A stretch of 64,000 nucleotides of DNA from Aquimonas sp046318115 (GCA_046318115.1 JBKCVA010000123.1:1-64000), one strand, 5' to 3'. Numbered from the stretch's first letter, positions 1 through 9,038 are shown. Program-made: numbers and translations. Notes: generated from the letters alone by a model not told the origin.

Positions 1-148
1 GCGCCAATCGCCGCGTTCGCGCCGACCAAAGGCGCAGCATGCGCAGCAGATGTGATGCCAGAGCTCCACGGCACGCGAGTCCGCGCCCCAGCGCGCAGGC
101 GCGACGGTGTCGCCTAACCGCAAGCGATCCGGGCTGCGGGGGCTGCTG

Positions 149-1894
149 TCACTCCCAGCGCCAGAGCGGCTGGTCCTTGCTCGGCAGCTCACCGCGCAGG
201 CGCAGGCGCACCAGATCCACCGGCATGGTGCCGCCCTTCAGGATGGCGTCGTGGAAGTCGCGCTCGCCCATCTGGCCGGACTCCACCAGCTCGCGGCGCA
301 GGGCCATGAACTGCAGGCCGCCAAGCAGGTAGGCGGCCTGGTACAGCGGACCGTAGTCGCCGGTGAAGCTGCGCCGCACCTCGGCAGCGGCGTTCTCGCG
401 TTCGTGGCCGACCTCGTTCACCAGCAGCTCGATCGCCTGCTGGGGTGTCATGGTGCCGAGATGGAAGGCCAGGCTGAACTGGATCCGCGCGGCGCGGTGG
501 CTGCGCCAGAACAGCATGCCCATGCGGTCTTCCGGCGTCTGCGCGAAGCCGCGCTGGTACAGGTACAGCTCCCAGTACAGCGCCCAGCCTTCCATCCAGA
601 ACGGCGTGCTGAACAGTTGCCGGTGGGTTTGATGGCGCAGGTTGTAGAAGTACTGCAGATGGTGGCCGGGAATCAGCTCGTGGTGCACCACGGCCCGCGA
701 GAAATGGCGGTTGTTGCCGCGCAGGCTCATGAGCTGCTTCTCGTGCGGCATCGAGCTGTGCGGATAGGCGACCCACACATCGCGGCCGCCCAGGAAAAAC
801 GGCGCCTGCAGCTGCGCCTGCGGGCTCAGCATGTTCATCCGCCAGTCGCGGCGCGACAGTTCGGGCACGGTGACCAGCTGGTGATCGGTGAGGTAGTCGA
901 TGGCCTCATTCGCGAGTTCGACCACCAGCTGCGGCTGCTGTCCCACCGGCGGCGACTTCTGCTTGACGGCCTCCAGCGCCTCGCGCCAGTCCGCAAAGCC
1001 CATCTCGGCCGCGGCCTTCTGCATTTCCTCACGGCACCAGGCCAGCTCGCGGCGGCTGATCTCGACCAGCTGCTCCGGGGTGTATGGGATGCGCTCTGCG
1101 GTGAGTGCGGCGATCAGCGCATCGCGGCCGATCGGGTCGCCGATGATCACCTCGGGGTTGTCGACCCCGGCCAGGCGCTTGCGGATCAGCTCGGCGGTCT
1201 TTGGCAGCTGGGCGTCCAGCGCCTGCCAGGGGTTGCTGACCCAGTGGGTGAAGTCGGGGTCGTAGCCGTCTTGATGCGCGTGCCAGTCCTTGAGCGCGCG
1301 ATGGGTGGCGTCGAGGATGCGCGCAGCGCGATGGGCAACAGCCGGCGACAGCTTCGACAGCGCAGCGTCCTTGGCTTCGATGCGCGCGTCGAGGTCGGCC
1401 AGCGCGGCGCGGGTGCGCTCCAGCACACCGGCGCTGCTGCGGCCATCGGCCTGCTTGAGCGCCCGCCTTGCTTCGGTCAGTTCGATCAGGCTGTTGATTT
1501 CCGGCAGCAGCGGCGCGGCTTCAGCGAGGCGCGTGCGTTCGAACGCCAGTTCGCTTTGGCGCTGAGACAGGTCGCTGCGAAACAGGATCCAGTCGATCCG
1601 GTCCTCCAGCCCCAGGGCTTCGAAGTCCATCGTGTCGAGTCGCGCGAGCCAGCCCGTGTAGAGCTGGTCCAGCGCACGCCGTCGCGCCTCGCCCCAGGCG
1701 ATGTCATTGACGTGTTCGATTGCGGCAAGGTCGGCGCGGAAGCGCTGGATCTGCGGCGCCAGGACTTGCGCGCTGGGCGCGTGTTCCGATGGCGGCGGTA
1801 CCAGCGCCTCGCTCGGCAGTGGCGGCGCGGCGAATGCGGCGGCGGGGGCGAGCAGTGCACCGAGCAGGGCGGTGGCGAGACGGGTGCGGCGCAT
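149..1894 (-). CDS. DUF885 family secreted metallopeptidase
   Basis: Predicted exported zinc metallopeptidase of the DUF885 family, 581 aa. The start at 1894 is chosen because MRRTRL opens a signal peptide with a hydrophobic Ala/Leu core and an AAAFA-AP cleavage region, with a GGAG about 8 bases upstream; the frame stays open upstream but adds no signal-peptide logic. The zinc-binding HExxH is seen as HELIPGHH near residue 405, followed by WMEGWALYWE, which holds the downstream glutamate expected of the family. Length and C-terminal region (GDYGPLYQAAYLLG) fit DUF885. It lies downstream of the ABC pair on the same strand after a gap of 86 bases, so cotranscription is possible. The substrate is unknown; family members are peptidases by motif only. 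Confidence 0.88.
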   Translation of the reverse strand: MRRTRLATALLGALLAPAAAFAAPPLPSEALVPPPSEHAPSAQVLAPQIQRFRADLAAIEHVNDIAWGEARRRALDQLYTGWLARLDTMDFEALGLEDRIDWILFRSDLSQRQSELAFERTRLAEAAPLLPEINSLIELTEARRALKQADGRSSAGVLERTRAALADLDARIEAKDAALSKLSPAVAHRAARILDATHRALKDWHAHQDGYDPDFTHWVSNPWQALDAQLPKTAELIRKRLAGVDNPEVIIGDPIGRDALIAALTAERIPYTPEQLVEISRRELAWCREEMQKAAAEMGFADWREALEAVKQKSPPVGQQPQLVVELANEAIDYLTDHQLVTVPELSRRDWRMNMLSPQAQLQAPFFLGGRDVWVAYPHSSMPHEKQLMSLRGNNRHFSRAVVHHELIPGHHLQYFYNLRHQTHRQLFSTPFWMEGWALYWELYLYQRGFAQTPEDRMGMLFWRSHRAARIQFSLAFHLGTMTPQQAIELLVNEVGHERENAAAEVRRSFTGDYGPLYQAAYLLGGLQFMALRRELVESGQMGERDFHDAILKGGTMPVDLVRLRLRGELPSKDQPLWRWE

Positions 1895-1980
1895 CGGAGG
1901 GGCTCCGGCATGGATCCAGGCCGGATTGTGCCCGTGCCGCTCGCGGGCCGGGGGTGCCACAGGTTGCGGTTCGCGAGCGA

Positions 1981-2709
1981 TCAGCTGCCCATCGCGGCCA
2001 CGAGTTCGGCCTCAAGCGATCGATGGGGGTCGGCGCGCAGGGCCGCCAGTGCTGCGCTGTCCAGATCCAGGCGCCGGCGGCCCTCGACCAGCAGCACGGC
2101 ACGATGCACATGGCGCTCAGCCAACTCGATCGCATGCGTGGCGAGCACGATAGCGGTGCCGCGCGCAGCGAGCTCGGCGAGGTGGCGCTTCAGCGCCCAG
2201 GCGCTGGGCGGGTCAAGGCCGTTCAGCGGTTCATCAAGCAACAGCAGTGGCGGCTCGCCGATCAGGCCCAGCAGCACCGCGAGCTTTTGTCGCGTGCCGA
2301 GTGAGTACTCCTCGACCGGGCGATCGAGATAGACGCTGTAGCGCAGCGCTTCGGCGAGCGCGAGCGTGGCGGCCGGCACCTCGCCCAGCCCGCGCGTGCG
2401 GGCGAACAGCTGCAGGCACTCGCGCCCGGTCAGCAGACCGGGCAGGGCGGCGGGATCGACCGCCATGCCGAACTTGGCGCGCGCCGCAGCGGTGTGGGTG
2501 GCAATGGGATGGCTGCAGATCTCGATCGTGCCGCGGTGTGCGAGCAGCAGACCCGCGATGCAGCGCAAAAGGCTGCTCTTGCCCGAGCCGTTCGGTCCCG
2601 CCAGGGCGACGAATTCGCCGCTGTCGATCCGCAGATCGATGCCCTGCAGCACCGGCCGTCCGCCCAAGCTCAGGTGCAGGTCGCGAATGTCGAGTACATG
2701 CGCTCTCAA
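1981..2709 (-). CDS. ABC transporter ATP-binding protein
   Basis: Cytoplasmic ATPase subunit of an ABC transporter, about 242 aa. Walker A is GPNGSGKSS, the signature region is degenerate (YSLGTRQK rather than LSGGQ), Walker B is LLLLDEPLNGLD and the switch histidine is in ATHAIE. The divergent signature resembles ABC-2/multidrug export ATPases. The start is taken as TTG at 2709: it overlaps the stop of the upstream membrane-protein gene (TTGA), has GGAG 6 bases upstream, and gives a protein that begins just before the ABC domain (LDIRDLHL). The frame is open further upstream, but that part would encode a non-conserved arginine-rich extension overlapping the partner gene. Translational coupling to the membrane subunit is therefore likely. 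Confidence 0.88.
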   Translation of the reverse strand: MRAHVLDIRDLHLSLGGRPVLQGIDLRIDSGEFVALAGPNGSGKSSLLRCIAGLLLAHRGTIEICSHPIATHTAAARAKFGMAVDPAALPGLLTGRECLQLFARTRGLGEVPAATLALAEALRYSVYLDRPVEEYSLGTRQKLAVLLGLIGEPPLLLLDEPLNGLDPPSAWALKRHLAELAARGTAIVLATHAIELAERHVHRAVLLVEGRRRLDLDSAALAALRADPHRSLEAELVAAMGS

Positions 2710-3881
2710 GCCAGTCTCCGTGCACGCCAGGCGTGCCAGCCGATCATTCCGATTGCAGGCAGCAGCACCGCCGGCCCCAGGCCCTCGCGCGCCAGCACCA
2801 GCAGCAGGGCGATTTCTGCCATCAACTGGCCGCGCTGACGCGCGCGCGAGCGGGGGTAGTGCAGCATCAGCGCGATCTCCAGCCCGCCGACGAGCAGGAA
2901 GCCGAGCGCGCCCAGCGCGATGACCAGCGGTGAAGCGCCAAACAGGGCAAGCGCCAGCGCGAATACGCCGCTCGCCAGCAGCGCCCACGAGGCCGGGTAA
3001 CGCCACGCGCTTGCGCAGAATTCGATGCGCGCGCGCGGCGTCGCCAGCAGCAGGCGTTCAGCCTCTGCCAGCGCACGCGCGCTCGCGTCCAGCACCGTCC
3101 GCAGCCAAGGCAGCATCACCACCAGCACCAGCATGCCGGCGAGCACGCGCGCGCCTTCGCCAGCGAGCACCAGCAGGCCCAGGGGCAGCAGCCACACCCA
3201 GGCGCGACCGCTGCGCCAGGCGCGCTGGCTGCCTCGGCGCTGCAGCTGACCGAGTTCAGGCCAAGGGCCGAGCCAGCGGGGCGCGACTGCCCAGCCGCGG
3301 ACCTCGCTGCGCAGCGGCGCCGAGGCGCCTGCGCTGTCGATGAACGGTCGCACGCGCTTCGACGCACCCGCGCGACCGCGCCACACGAAAATGAGGCTGC
3401 CCCCGAGCGTCAGCGCAACCAGCGTCTGCAGCAGAAAGACACGCGCGTCGTTCGCGGTGAACAGGCCCGACAAGCCCGCGGCGGCAGCGAAGACGGCAGC
3501 CCAGAGCACGCCCAGTGCGATGCCCAGTACAAGCTGTTCGGCGAGCCCGCGCCGCTGCAGCGCAGGTGCGACCGGCAGCGCGGCCAACCAGCCGAGCGCC
3601 TGGCTGGCAGCTTCAAAGCGCGCCGCACGCCGCTGCATTCGCCACAAGGCCAGCAACCCGAACAGCGCCAGCGCTGCCATTGGCTGCGCCCGCCACAGCT
3701 CGACTAGCGGCTGTGCGCGCGGAGTCAGCAGATGCAGCAGCCAAAGCGCGAATGCCGCAAGCGCGACCAGCGCGAACGCGTGGAAGAGGCTCTCGCCAGG
3801 TTGACATCGCCACCGGCGTACACGCGCACGCAGCTCCAGTGCGCTTTGCGCCAGCAGTGGATGCGCGGGCCTGGATAGCAT
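2706..3881 (-). CDS. Polytopic membrane protein, probable ABC permease partner
   Basis: Integral membrane protein of 391 aa with about eight hydrophobic segments (for example VALAAFALWLLHLL near residue 45, LVLGIALGVLWAAVF near 120, WVWLLPLGLLVL near 235, and a cluster in the last 100 residues). I do not recognise a named family. Its stop codon overlaps the start of the ABC ATPase downstream, which is the main reason to call it the membrane subunit of that transporter. Soluble loops are rich in arginine, as expected for cytoplasmic faces. The substrate cannot be inferred. Confidence 0.7.
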   Translation of the reverse strand: MLSRPAHPLLAQSALELRARVRRWRCQPGESLFHAFALVALAAFALWLLHLLTPRAQPLVELWRAQPMAALALFGLLALWRMQRRAARFEAASQALGWLAALPVAPALQRRGLAEQLVLGIALGVLWAAVFAAAAGLSGLFTANDARVFLLQTLVALTLGGSLIFVWRGRAGASKRVRPFIDSAGASAPLRSEVRGWAVAPRWLGPWPELGQLQRRGSQRAWRSGRAWVWLLPLGLLVLAGEGARVLAGMLVLVVMLPWLRTVLDASARALAEAERLLLATPRARIEFCASAWRYPASWALLASGVFALALALFGASPLVIALGALGFLLVGGLEIALMLHYPRSRARQRGQLMAEIALLLVLAREGLGPAVLLPAIGMIGWHAWRARRLA

Positions 3882-4290
3882 GGGAGATGCGCAGCGTCGC
3901 TCGGGGGGCGGTTGGAGCGTGCCGGACGGGGAAGGTTCCGTGAACGCGCTTCACTGATGCGCTCGTGCGCTTCGAATGGGCCGCCGCGATGCGCGCGCCA
4001 TGAACTGCGAGTGCATGCATCGGTCTTGGACGAGACTTTGCGACGCCTGCCACGTCGGAAAGAGTCTCCCAGAAAGGCTTGTCCTGGCAGCGCGCCGGCG
4101 CATGCAACGTGTTCGGGTTCCATTCCGCTGCTGAGAAGCGCGGTGGCGATGATCGATCGCACACTTTCCTGCCGGACGCGTCGTCCGACATTTCCACGAC
4201 ACTCGGACGACATCCTCAATGTCGACGCGACTCCGCACCGCACGGCCGGCGCAGGGGTCTTCTGAACAGCTGTCGGAGGATCGATTCCCA
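3882..4290. other. Divergent intergenic region
   Basis: About 410 bases between the minus-strand membrane protein and the plus-strand efflux adaptor. No convincing coding region is seen; the short open frames on both strands lack recognisable protein features. The region should hold the divergent promoters. A GGAGGA ribosome binding site for the adaptor lies at 4275-4280. The sequence is visibly less G/C-saturated than the flanking genes. Confidence 0.5.
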
Positions 4291-5397
4291 ATGATGTCTC
4301 GCCGAATCGCCCGCCTGAGCGTAGCGATGCCGATCCTGATCCTGACTGCTTCAGGCATTGTTCTCCTTCCCGGCTTCGCCGGCGATCAATCCGGTCCCGC
4401 TGAACGACTCGCAGGCGCCAGGCAAGCTCCGGTCATGTCGGTGGCAGTGACAGAGGCACGAGCAATGCAGCTGCCGATCCAGGTATCGGCAACCGGCAAG
4501 ATCGCTGCTTGGCAGGAGGCGAGCCTGGGAGCCGAAGGCGACAAACTTCGTCTGATGGAAGTGCGGGTCAACGTCGGTGACTCAGTGAAGCGTGGGCAGG
4601 AGTTGGCCGTATTCAACTCCGACATCCTCGCGGCCGAACTTGCTGAGTCGGTCGCGGCAGTTGCCCAGGCTGAGGCTAGGGCTCTGGAGGCCGACGCGAA
4701 CCACAGGCGCGCTGAGAGTCTTGCCGGCTCGGGAGCCATCTCAGCGCAACAGATCGATGCCCATGCTCTCGCAGCCAACTCGGCGCGGGCAGAGCTGGCC
4801 GCCCGCCGCGCTACAGAACTGCGCAGCCGCCTGCGGTTGTCCAAAGCGCAGCTGCTGGCCCCGAGCGATGGGGTCATCAGCGCGCGGCATGCGACGGTCG
4901 GCTCGGTTGTTTCGGCCGGGCAGGAACTCTTCCGCCTGATCGAAGACGGGCGTCTCGAATGGCGTGCAGAGGTGTCGGCCGCTGATCTGGATCGCCTTCG
5001 ACCGGGGCAAGTTGCGTGGCTTGCGATCGAGGGACAAGCGCCGATCCGCGGTGAGCTACGGACCGTTGCTCCCACGATCGACACCGAGCGTCTCAGTGGT
5101 CTGGCCTATGTCGATCTACCCGCCGGCAGTCCAGCCCGTGCTGGCGCCTTCGTGCGCGGCCGCATCGAAATCGGCGATGCCATCGCATTGACCGTGCCAC
5201 ACACAGCGGTGCTGCTGCGGGATGGGTATCGCTCCGTCTTCCGGGTGGGATCTGACCCGGTGGTGCGTTCCACGCAGGTGGAGATCGGAAGACGGAGCGA
5301 CAATCATCTCGAGGTTGTGAGAGTGTCAGGTCCCGGACGATCACGCACCTGCTTAGCGAGTTCCGGGTGGGTGGATTGCCAGCGCTTCAGTGCCTGA
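4291..5397 (+). pseudogene. Truncated RND/HlyD-type efflux adaptor (membrane fusion protein)
   Basis: Periplasmic adaptor of an RND-type efflux pump, cut at its 3' end. The start at 4291 (MMSRRIARLS) follows a GGAGGA. An N-terminal membrane anchor or signal is followed by the lipoyl/barrel-sandwich half (QVSATGKIAAWQEASLGAEG and VNVGDSVKRGQELAVF), an alpha-helical hairpin, the second lipoyl half (LLAPSDGVISARHATVGSVV), and beta-barrel/membrane-proximal parts to about residue 345 (VEIGRRSDNHLEVV). From about 5320 the frame runs into sequence antisense to an IS481-type transposase and stops at 5397. The missing end is the last part of the membrane-proximal domain. No RND pump gene follows, so the operon has been truncated and the product is probably non-functional. 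Confidence 0.85.
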
Positions 5398-5567
5398 ATC
5401 GAAGTCTCGTGGTTCAGTCCCTTCTGCGGCAAGTGGTGGTTGTAGAGCCAGACGTAGCGGCCGAGGGTCTGCTCCAAGCCCTCGTCTGACTCGAAGCGGT
5501 TGGTGTTGAGCACATGCGAGATTCGGCCGTTGAAGCGCTCGACCATCCCGTTCGTCTGCGGCCACCC
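5304..5567 (-). mobile_element. IS481-family transposase remnant (C-terminal part)
   Basis: About 88 codons of the C-terminus of an IS481-like DDE transposase. The motif WPQTNGMVERFNGR marks the third catalytic glutamate, followed by LEQTLGRYVWLYNHHLPQ and the family-typical tail RDRPGPDT. A TGA lies in frame directly upstream (5568-5570), so only the tail survives. The end near 5320 abuts the truncated adaptor gene and the other end abuts a CBM2 exoenzyme fragment. The element lacks its N-terminal DNA-binding part and first two catalytic acids and cannot move by itself. Confidence 0.85.
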
Positions 5568-5570
5568 TCA

Positions 5571-6090
5571 GCCGCGGTCAGCGCCTGCAGCTTGCGCCGC
5601 ATCCCACCACGGGCGGCAGTTGGAGCTGGTCGGGATGCGGCAGCAGCGGCAGTGCGCGCGCGCAGACCCTGTCACCCACCCAGTCCTGCACCGCGACCGC
5701 GATCCACACGAATGCCTGTGGTGCACGCAGCAGCCAGAGCTTCCAGATCACGGTCACGGGCAATCCTCCCAGCGGCGGCGGGCGCTGCACCATGACGGTC
5801 AGCAGTGAATGGAATGAGGGCTATACCGTGCAGGTCAGGATTCGCAACACCGGTACGGCTCCCATCCATGGTTGGCAGGTCGGCTGGTCGTTCGGCGATG
5901 GTTCGCGCGTCAGCAATCACTGGAACGCCGAGCTGTCTGGCGGCAACCCCTACAGCGCAGCGCCGGTCAGTTGGAACCGCACCATCCAGCCGGGTCAGCA
6001 GGCGGAGTTCGGCTTCAACGTCAACAAGGGCCGCCCGGGCGCACCGGCGGTGCCGGTGGCCATCACGGGGGGGTCTGCAATCGAGCTTGA
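5571..6090 (+). pseudogene. 3' remnant of secreted CBM2 carbohydrate-active enzyme, frameshifted
   Basis: C-terminal fragment of an extracellular polysaccharide-acting enzyme. Translating from 5582 gives an Ig-like or linker module (GGSWSWSGCGSSGSA, then SCTATAIHTNACGARSSQSF and ITVTGNPPSGGG) followed by a family 2 cellulose-binding module (CTMTVSSEWNEGYTVQVRI, WQVGWSF, WNAELSGG, PGQQAEFGFN). The frame is lost at a run of seven G at 6067-6073: one extra G restores the expected CBM2 ending VPVAITGGVCNRA and a stop at 6088-6090. The catalytic domain is missing upstream, where the sequence meets the IS481 remnant. This is either a decayed pseudogene or a truncated gene with a homopolymer sequencing error. 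Confidence 0.8.
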
Positions 6091-6217
6091 CATGAAGTCC
6101 GGTGCCGCACGGTGGCCGATCGGCGGGCATCGCCATGCGGACGAGACCGATCGAGAAGGCGTCTGCCAGCGCGCTCCCTCCAGGGCTGAATCGCTCGCGG
6201 GCGATTCCCATCGCGGA

Positions 6218-6257
6218 CACACAAAGGGCGCCGTCGTTGCCGACGGCGCCCTCTGTG
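6218..6257 (-). terminator. Strong hairpin, probable terminator of the M3 peptidase gene
   Basis: An inverted repeat with an 18-bp stem (one mismatch) and a TTGC-type loop; core arms GGGCGCCGTCG and CGACGGCGCCC. It lies 27 bases beyond the stop of the minus-strand M3 peptidase, and the minus-strand transcript ends with TTTGTGTGT, so it fits a Rho-independent terminator. Confidence 0.7.
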
Positions 6258-6283
6258 TTGAAACGCGGGATCGACTCAGGTGA

Positions 6284-8497
6284 TCAGTCGTCGCTCTTGT
6301 TCTTCAGGCCGCGGCGGTACAGCAGATTCTCGGCGTCCGGCTGCTTGCCGCGCCAGTTCACGTACATCTGCATCGGGTCTTCGGTGCCGCCACGCGACAG
6401 GATGCCCTGGCGGTAGGCGGCGCCCAGTTCGGCGTTCAGGCCGCCTTGCTCAGTGACGAAGGCGAAGGCGTCGGCCGCCAGCACTTCGCTCCAGATGTAG
6501 GCGTAGTAGCCCGAGGAGTAGCCGCCCGGAAACACGTGGGCGAAGTAGGCGCTGCGGTAGCGCGGCGGCACCGGCGCGAAGTCGACCCCGTGCTTGGCCA
6601 GCGCGGCCTTTTCGAAGGCTTCGACGCTATCGACCTGGGTGCCCGGCGCGAGCATGTGCCATTCCATGTCGAGGAAGCTGGCCGATATGTACTCGAGCGT
6701 ATCGAAGCCCTGATTGAAGCCCGAGGCGTTCAGGATCTTCTGCATCAGCTCGGCCGGGATCGGCTCGCCGGTCTGGTAGTGCTTGGCGTAGTTGGCCAGG
6801 ATCTCCGGGTGCTTGGCCCAGTCTTCCTCGAACTGCGAGGGGAACTCGACGAAGTCGCGCGGCACGGCGGTGCCGGCGAGCGAGGGGTACTTCACCTTGG
6901 AGAACAGGCCGTGCACGCCGTGGCCGATCTCATGGAACATCGTGGTGACCTCGTCGAAGGTCATCAGCGCCGGCTGGCCGTCGACCGGCTTCGGGATGTT
7001 CATTACATTGATCGCGACGGGCTTCTGGTTCAGCAGCTCGCTCTGGTCGACGAAGGTGGACATCCAGGCGCCGCCGCGCTTGCTCGGGCGGGCGAAGTAG
7101 TCGGCGTAGAACAGGCCGAGCTGGGTGCCGTCACTGTCGATGACGTCGAACACGCGCACGTCGGGGTGATAGACGGGCAGATCCTTGCGCTCGTTGAAGC
7201 TGACCCCGTAGAAGCGGTTCAGCGTGTAGAACACGCCGTCCTTCAGCACGCGGTCGAGCTCGAAGTAGGGCTTCACCTGCTCGGGGTCGAGGTCGTACTT
7301 CTGCGCACGCACCTGCTCGGCGTAGAACTCCCAGTCCCAGGGCTGCAGCTGGAAGCCACCGCCCTGCGCATCGATCAAGGCCTGAATATCGGCCGCTTCG
7401 CGCTGGGCGTTCTGCACCACGGTCGGGGCGAGATCCGACAGCATTTTCAGCACCGCCTCGGGCGTGCCGGCCATCTGGTTCTCAAGCTGGAACGCCGCGT
7501 GATTCGGCTTGCCCAGCAGTGCCGCGCGCTCGGCGCGGAGCTGGGCCAGACGCAGCACCATCGGGCGGGTGTCGCCCTCGCCATCCTGCAGGCCGCGGTT
7601 GGCCGAGGCCTCCCATACGCGCTGGCGCAGCTCGCGGTTCTTGAGCGAGGTCAGTACCGGCTGGCGGGTGGTGTTGGTGATGCGGAGCAGCCACTTGCCC
7701 TCGTGACCGGCGGCTTTGGCGGCTTCGGCAGCGGCGGCGATCTGGCCTTCCGAGAGGCCGTCGAGCTGGGCGGCGTCATCGACGATGACCGAGGCGCGTT
7801 CGGTCTGCTTCAGCATGGCCTGCTGGAACTGGGTCATCAGCGCGGCCTGCTCTTCGTTCAGGGCGCGAATCTTGACCTTGGCGTCTTCCGACAGCTCGGC
7901 GCCGGCGCGCACCATGCGCAGGTGGGTCTGCTCGACCAAGCGCTTGGTCTCGGCGTCGAGGTTCAGCACTTCGCGGGCGTCGTAGATCGACTTGACGCGC
8001 TGGAACAGCTTGGCGTTCAGCAGGATCGCATCCTGGTGCGCCGCCAGCTTCGGTGCGATCTCGGCTTGGATCTGCTGGATCGTCGGGTTGGTGTCGGTGC
8101 CCGCCAGATTCATGAACACTTCGGCGGTGCGGGTCAGCAGGGCACCCGAGCGCTCCAGCGCCACAAGGGTGTTCTCGACCGTCGGTGCTTCAGCGTTGTT
8201 GGCGATCGCCTCGATCTCTGCGATGTGCTGGCGCATGCCTTCGAGCAGGGCCGGCAGGTAGTGCTCGTCCTTGATCTTGCTGAAGTCGGGCGCCATGAAC
8301 GGCAGGCTGCTCGGCTGCATGAAGGGGTTGCCGGTGAGGTCGGCTGCGGGTGCTGCCTGCGCTGCAGGCGCGGTATCAGGGGCCGCCGCGCTGGCTGCCG
8401 GAGCGGCGGTGTCGCCTTCGGGCTTGGAGCAGGCGCTCAGGCCCAGGGCCAGTGTGATCGCGCCGGCGAGAGCGCCGGTGAGCAGGGGGCTACGCAT
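6284..8497 (-). CDS. dcp: M3 family metallopeptidase (Dcp/oligopeptidase A type), lipoprotein
   Basis: Zinc metallopeptidase of family M3, 737 aa, closest in architecture to peptidyl-dipeptidase Dcp, which removes C-terminal dipeptides. The start at 8497 gives a lipoprotein signal peptide with lipobox LGLSACS, so the enzyme is probably anchored on the periplasmic side. The catalytic motif is FHEIGHGVH (HExGH) near residue 520, with the downstream zinc ligand region around YISASFLDMEWH. The C-terminal motif MYVNWRGKQPDAENLLYRRGL is typical of Dcp. A GGAG is 10 bases upstream of the start. The frame remains open upstream through the 113-bp repeats, but that extension is repeat translation, not protein. 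Hairpin 6218-6257 follows the stop. Confidence 0.9.
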   Translation of the reverse strand: MRSPLLTGALAGAITLALGLSACSKPEGDTAAPAASAAAPDTAPAAQAAPAADLTGNPFMQPSSLPFMAPDFSKIKDEHYLPALLEGMRQHIAEIEAIANNAEAPTVENTLVALERSGALLTRTAEVFMNLAGTDTNPTIQQIQAEIAPKLAAHQDAILLNAKLFQRVKSIYDAREVLNLDAETKRLVEQTHLRMVRAGAELSEDAKVKIRALNEEQAALMTQFQQAMLKQTERASVIVDDAAQLDGLSEGQIAAAAEAAKAAGHEGKWLLRITNTTRQPVLTSLKNRELRQRVWEASANRGLQDGEGDTRPMVLRLAQLRAERAALLGKPNHAAFQLENQMAGTPEAVLKMLSDLAPTVVQNAQREAADIQALIDAQGGGFQLQPWDWEFYAEQVRAQKYDLDPEQVKPYFELDRVLKDGVFYTLNRFYGVSFNERKDLPVYHPDVRVFDVIDSDGTQLGLFYADYFARPSKRGGAWMSTFVDQSELLNQKPVAINVMNIPKPVDGQPALMTFDEVTTMFHEIGHGVHGLFSKVKYPSLAGTAVPRDFVEFPSQFEEDWAKHPEILANYAKHYQTGEPIPAELMQKILNASGFNQGFDTLEYISASFLDMEWHMLAPGTQVDSVEAFEKAALAKHGVDFAPVPPRYRSAYFAHVFPGGYSSGYYAYIWSEVLAADAFAFVTEQGGLNAELGAAYRQGILSRGGTEDPMQMYVNWRGKQPDAENLLYRRGLKNKSDD

Positions 8498-8533
8498 GAA
8501 GAACTCCGTGGAGACGGACCGAAAGAACCACGG

Positions 8534-8539
8534 AGCATA
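8534..8539 (-). promoter_or_regulatory. Possible -10 element of the M3 peptidase gene
   Basis: Minus-strand TATGCT in the context ACTGTTATGCTCC, about 37 bases before the start codon at 8497. No clear -35 was found, so support is weak. Confidence 0.3.
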
Positions 8540-8582
8540 ACAGTGCGAAACCCGCGCTCCATCGGCCATCGGTTGGGGCGTG

Positions 8583-8668
8583 CGAGCTGGGAGCTGGGAG
8601 CTGGGAGCTGGGAGCGAGTGGAGAGGAACGAGTTGAGAGGAACGAGTGGAGAGGAGTGAGGAGTGAGG
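8583..8668. repeat. Short tandem repeats (GGGAGCT heptads and GAGTGGAGAGGAAC units)
   Basis: Between 8583 and about 8614 the heptad GAGCTGG is repeated almost perfectly four to five times, followed by about three imperfect copies of a 14-base unit GAGTGGAGAGGAAC up to 8668. The tract is purine-rich and non-coding. It lies just upstream of the M3 peptidase gene and next to the 113-bp repeats. Confidence 0.85.
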
Positions 8669-8734
8669 GAAGAGCAGGCCTCGCATGCGTTCGGCTTTGC
8701 TGCTCGCTGCCTGCTGCTCCATCGGGTGGGTCAC

Positions 8735-9038
8735 GATCCACCAGAGCGCGGCTCTGCATAGGGTGGGTCTCGACCCGCCGAAGCTCCACGCCTGCCCCAT
8801 TCCCGATCGAAAGCGACACCACGACCGAACATCGTGCGTGCACCTTCGACCCACCAGAGCGCGGCTCTGCATAGGGTGGGTCTCGACCCACCGAAGCTCG
8901 ACGCTCGCCCCATTCCCGATCGAATGCGACACCACGACCGAACATCCTGCGTGCACCTTCGACCCACCAGACCGCTGCTCTGCATAGGGTGGGTCTTGAC
9001 CCACCGAAGCCCGACGCTCGCCCCATTCCCGATCGAAA
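8735..9038. repeat. Three tandem copies of a 113-bp unit
   Basis: Units begin at 8735, 8848 and 8961; the third is partial and ends near 9038. The spacing is exactly 113 bases, shown by GCTCTGCATAGGGTGGGTC at 8751, 8864 and 8977. Each unit contains the near-palindrome GGTGGGTCTCGACCCACC and the common string CCCCATTCCCGATCGAA. Copies differ at a few positions. No protein-coding or CRISPR-like organisation is seen. Confidence 0.9.

Noticed and set aside
1..148. Short open frames at the left end of the window
   Set aside because: They overlap the 3' end of the DUF885 gene in antisense and show no protein features; no ribosome binding site.
107..2332. Long plus-strand open frame opposite the DUF885 and ABC genes
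   Set aside because: High-GC antisense shadow; the minus-strand proteins have clear motifs and ribosome binding sites.
5304..5567. IS481 remnant considered as a complete mobile element
   Set aside because: Only the C-terminal 88 codons remain, without N-terminal domain, first catalytic acids or a matched pair of terminal repeats.
8735..9038. 113-bp tandem units considered as a CRISPR array
   Set aside because: Units are long, nearly identical throughout and adjacent, with no short repeat and unique spacers; no cas gene nearby.
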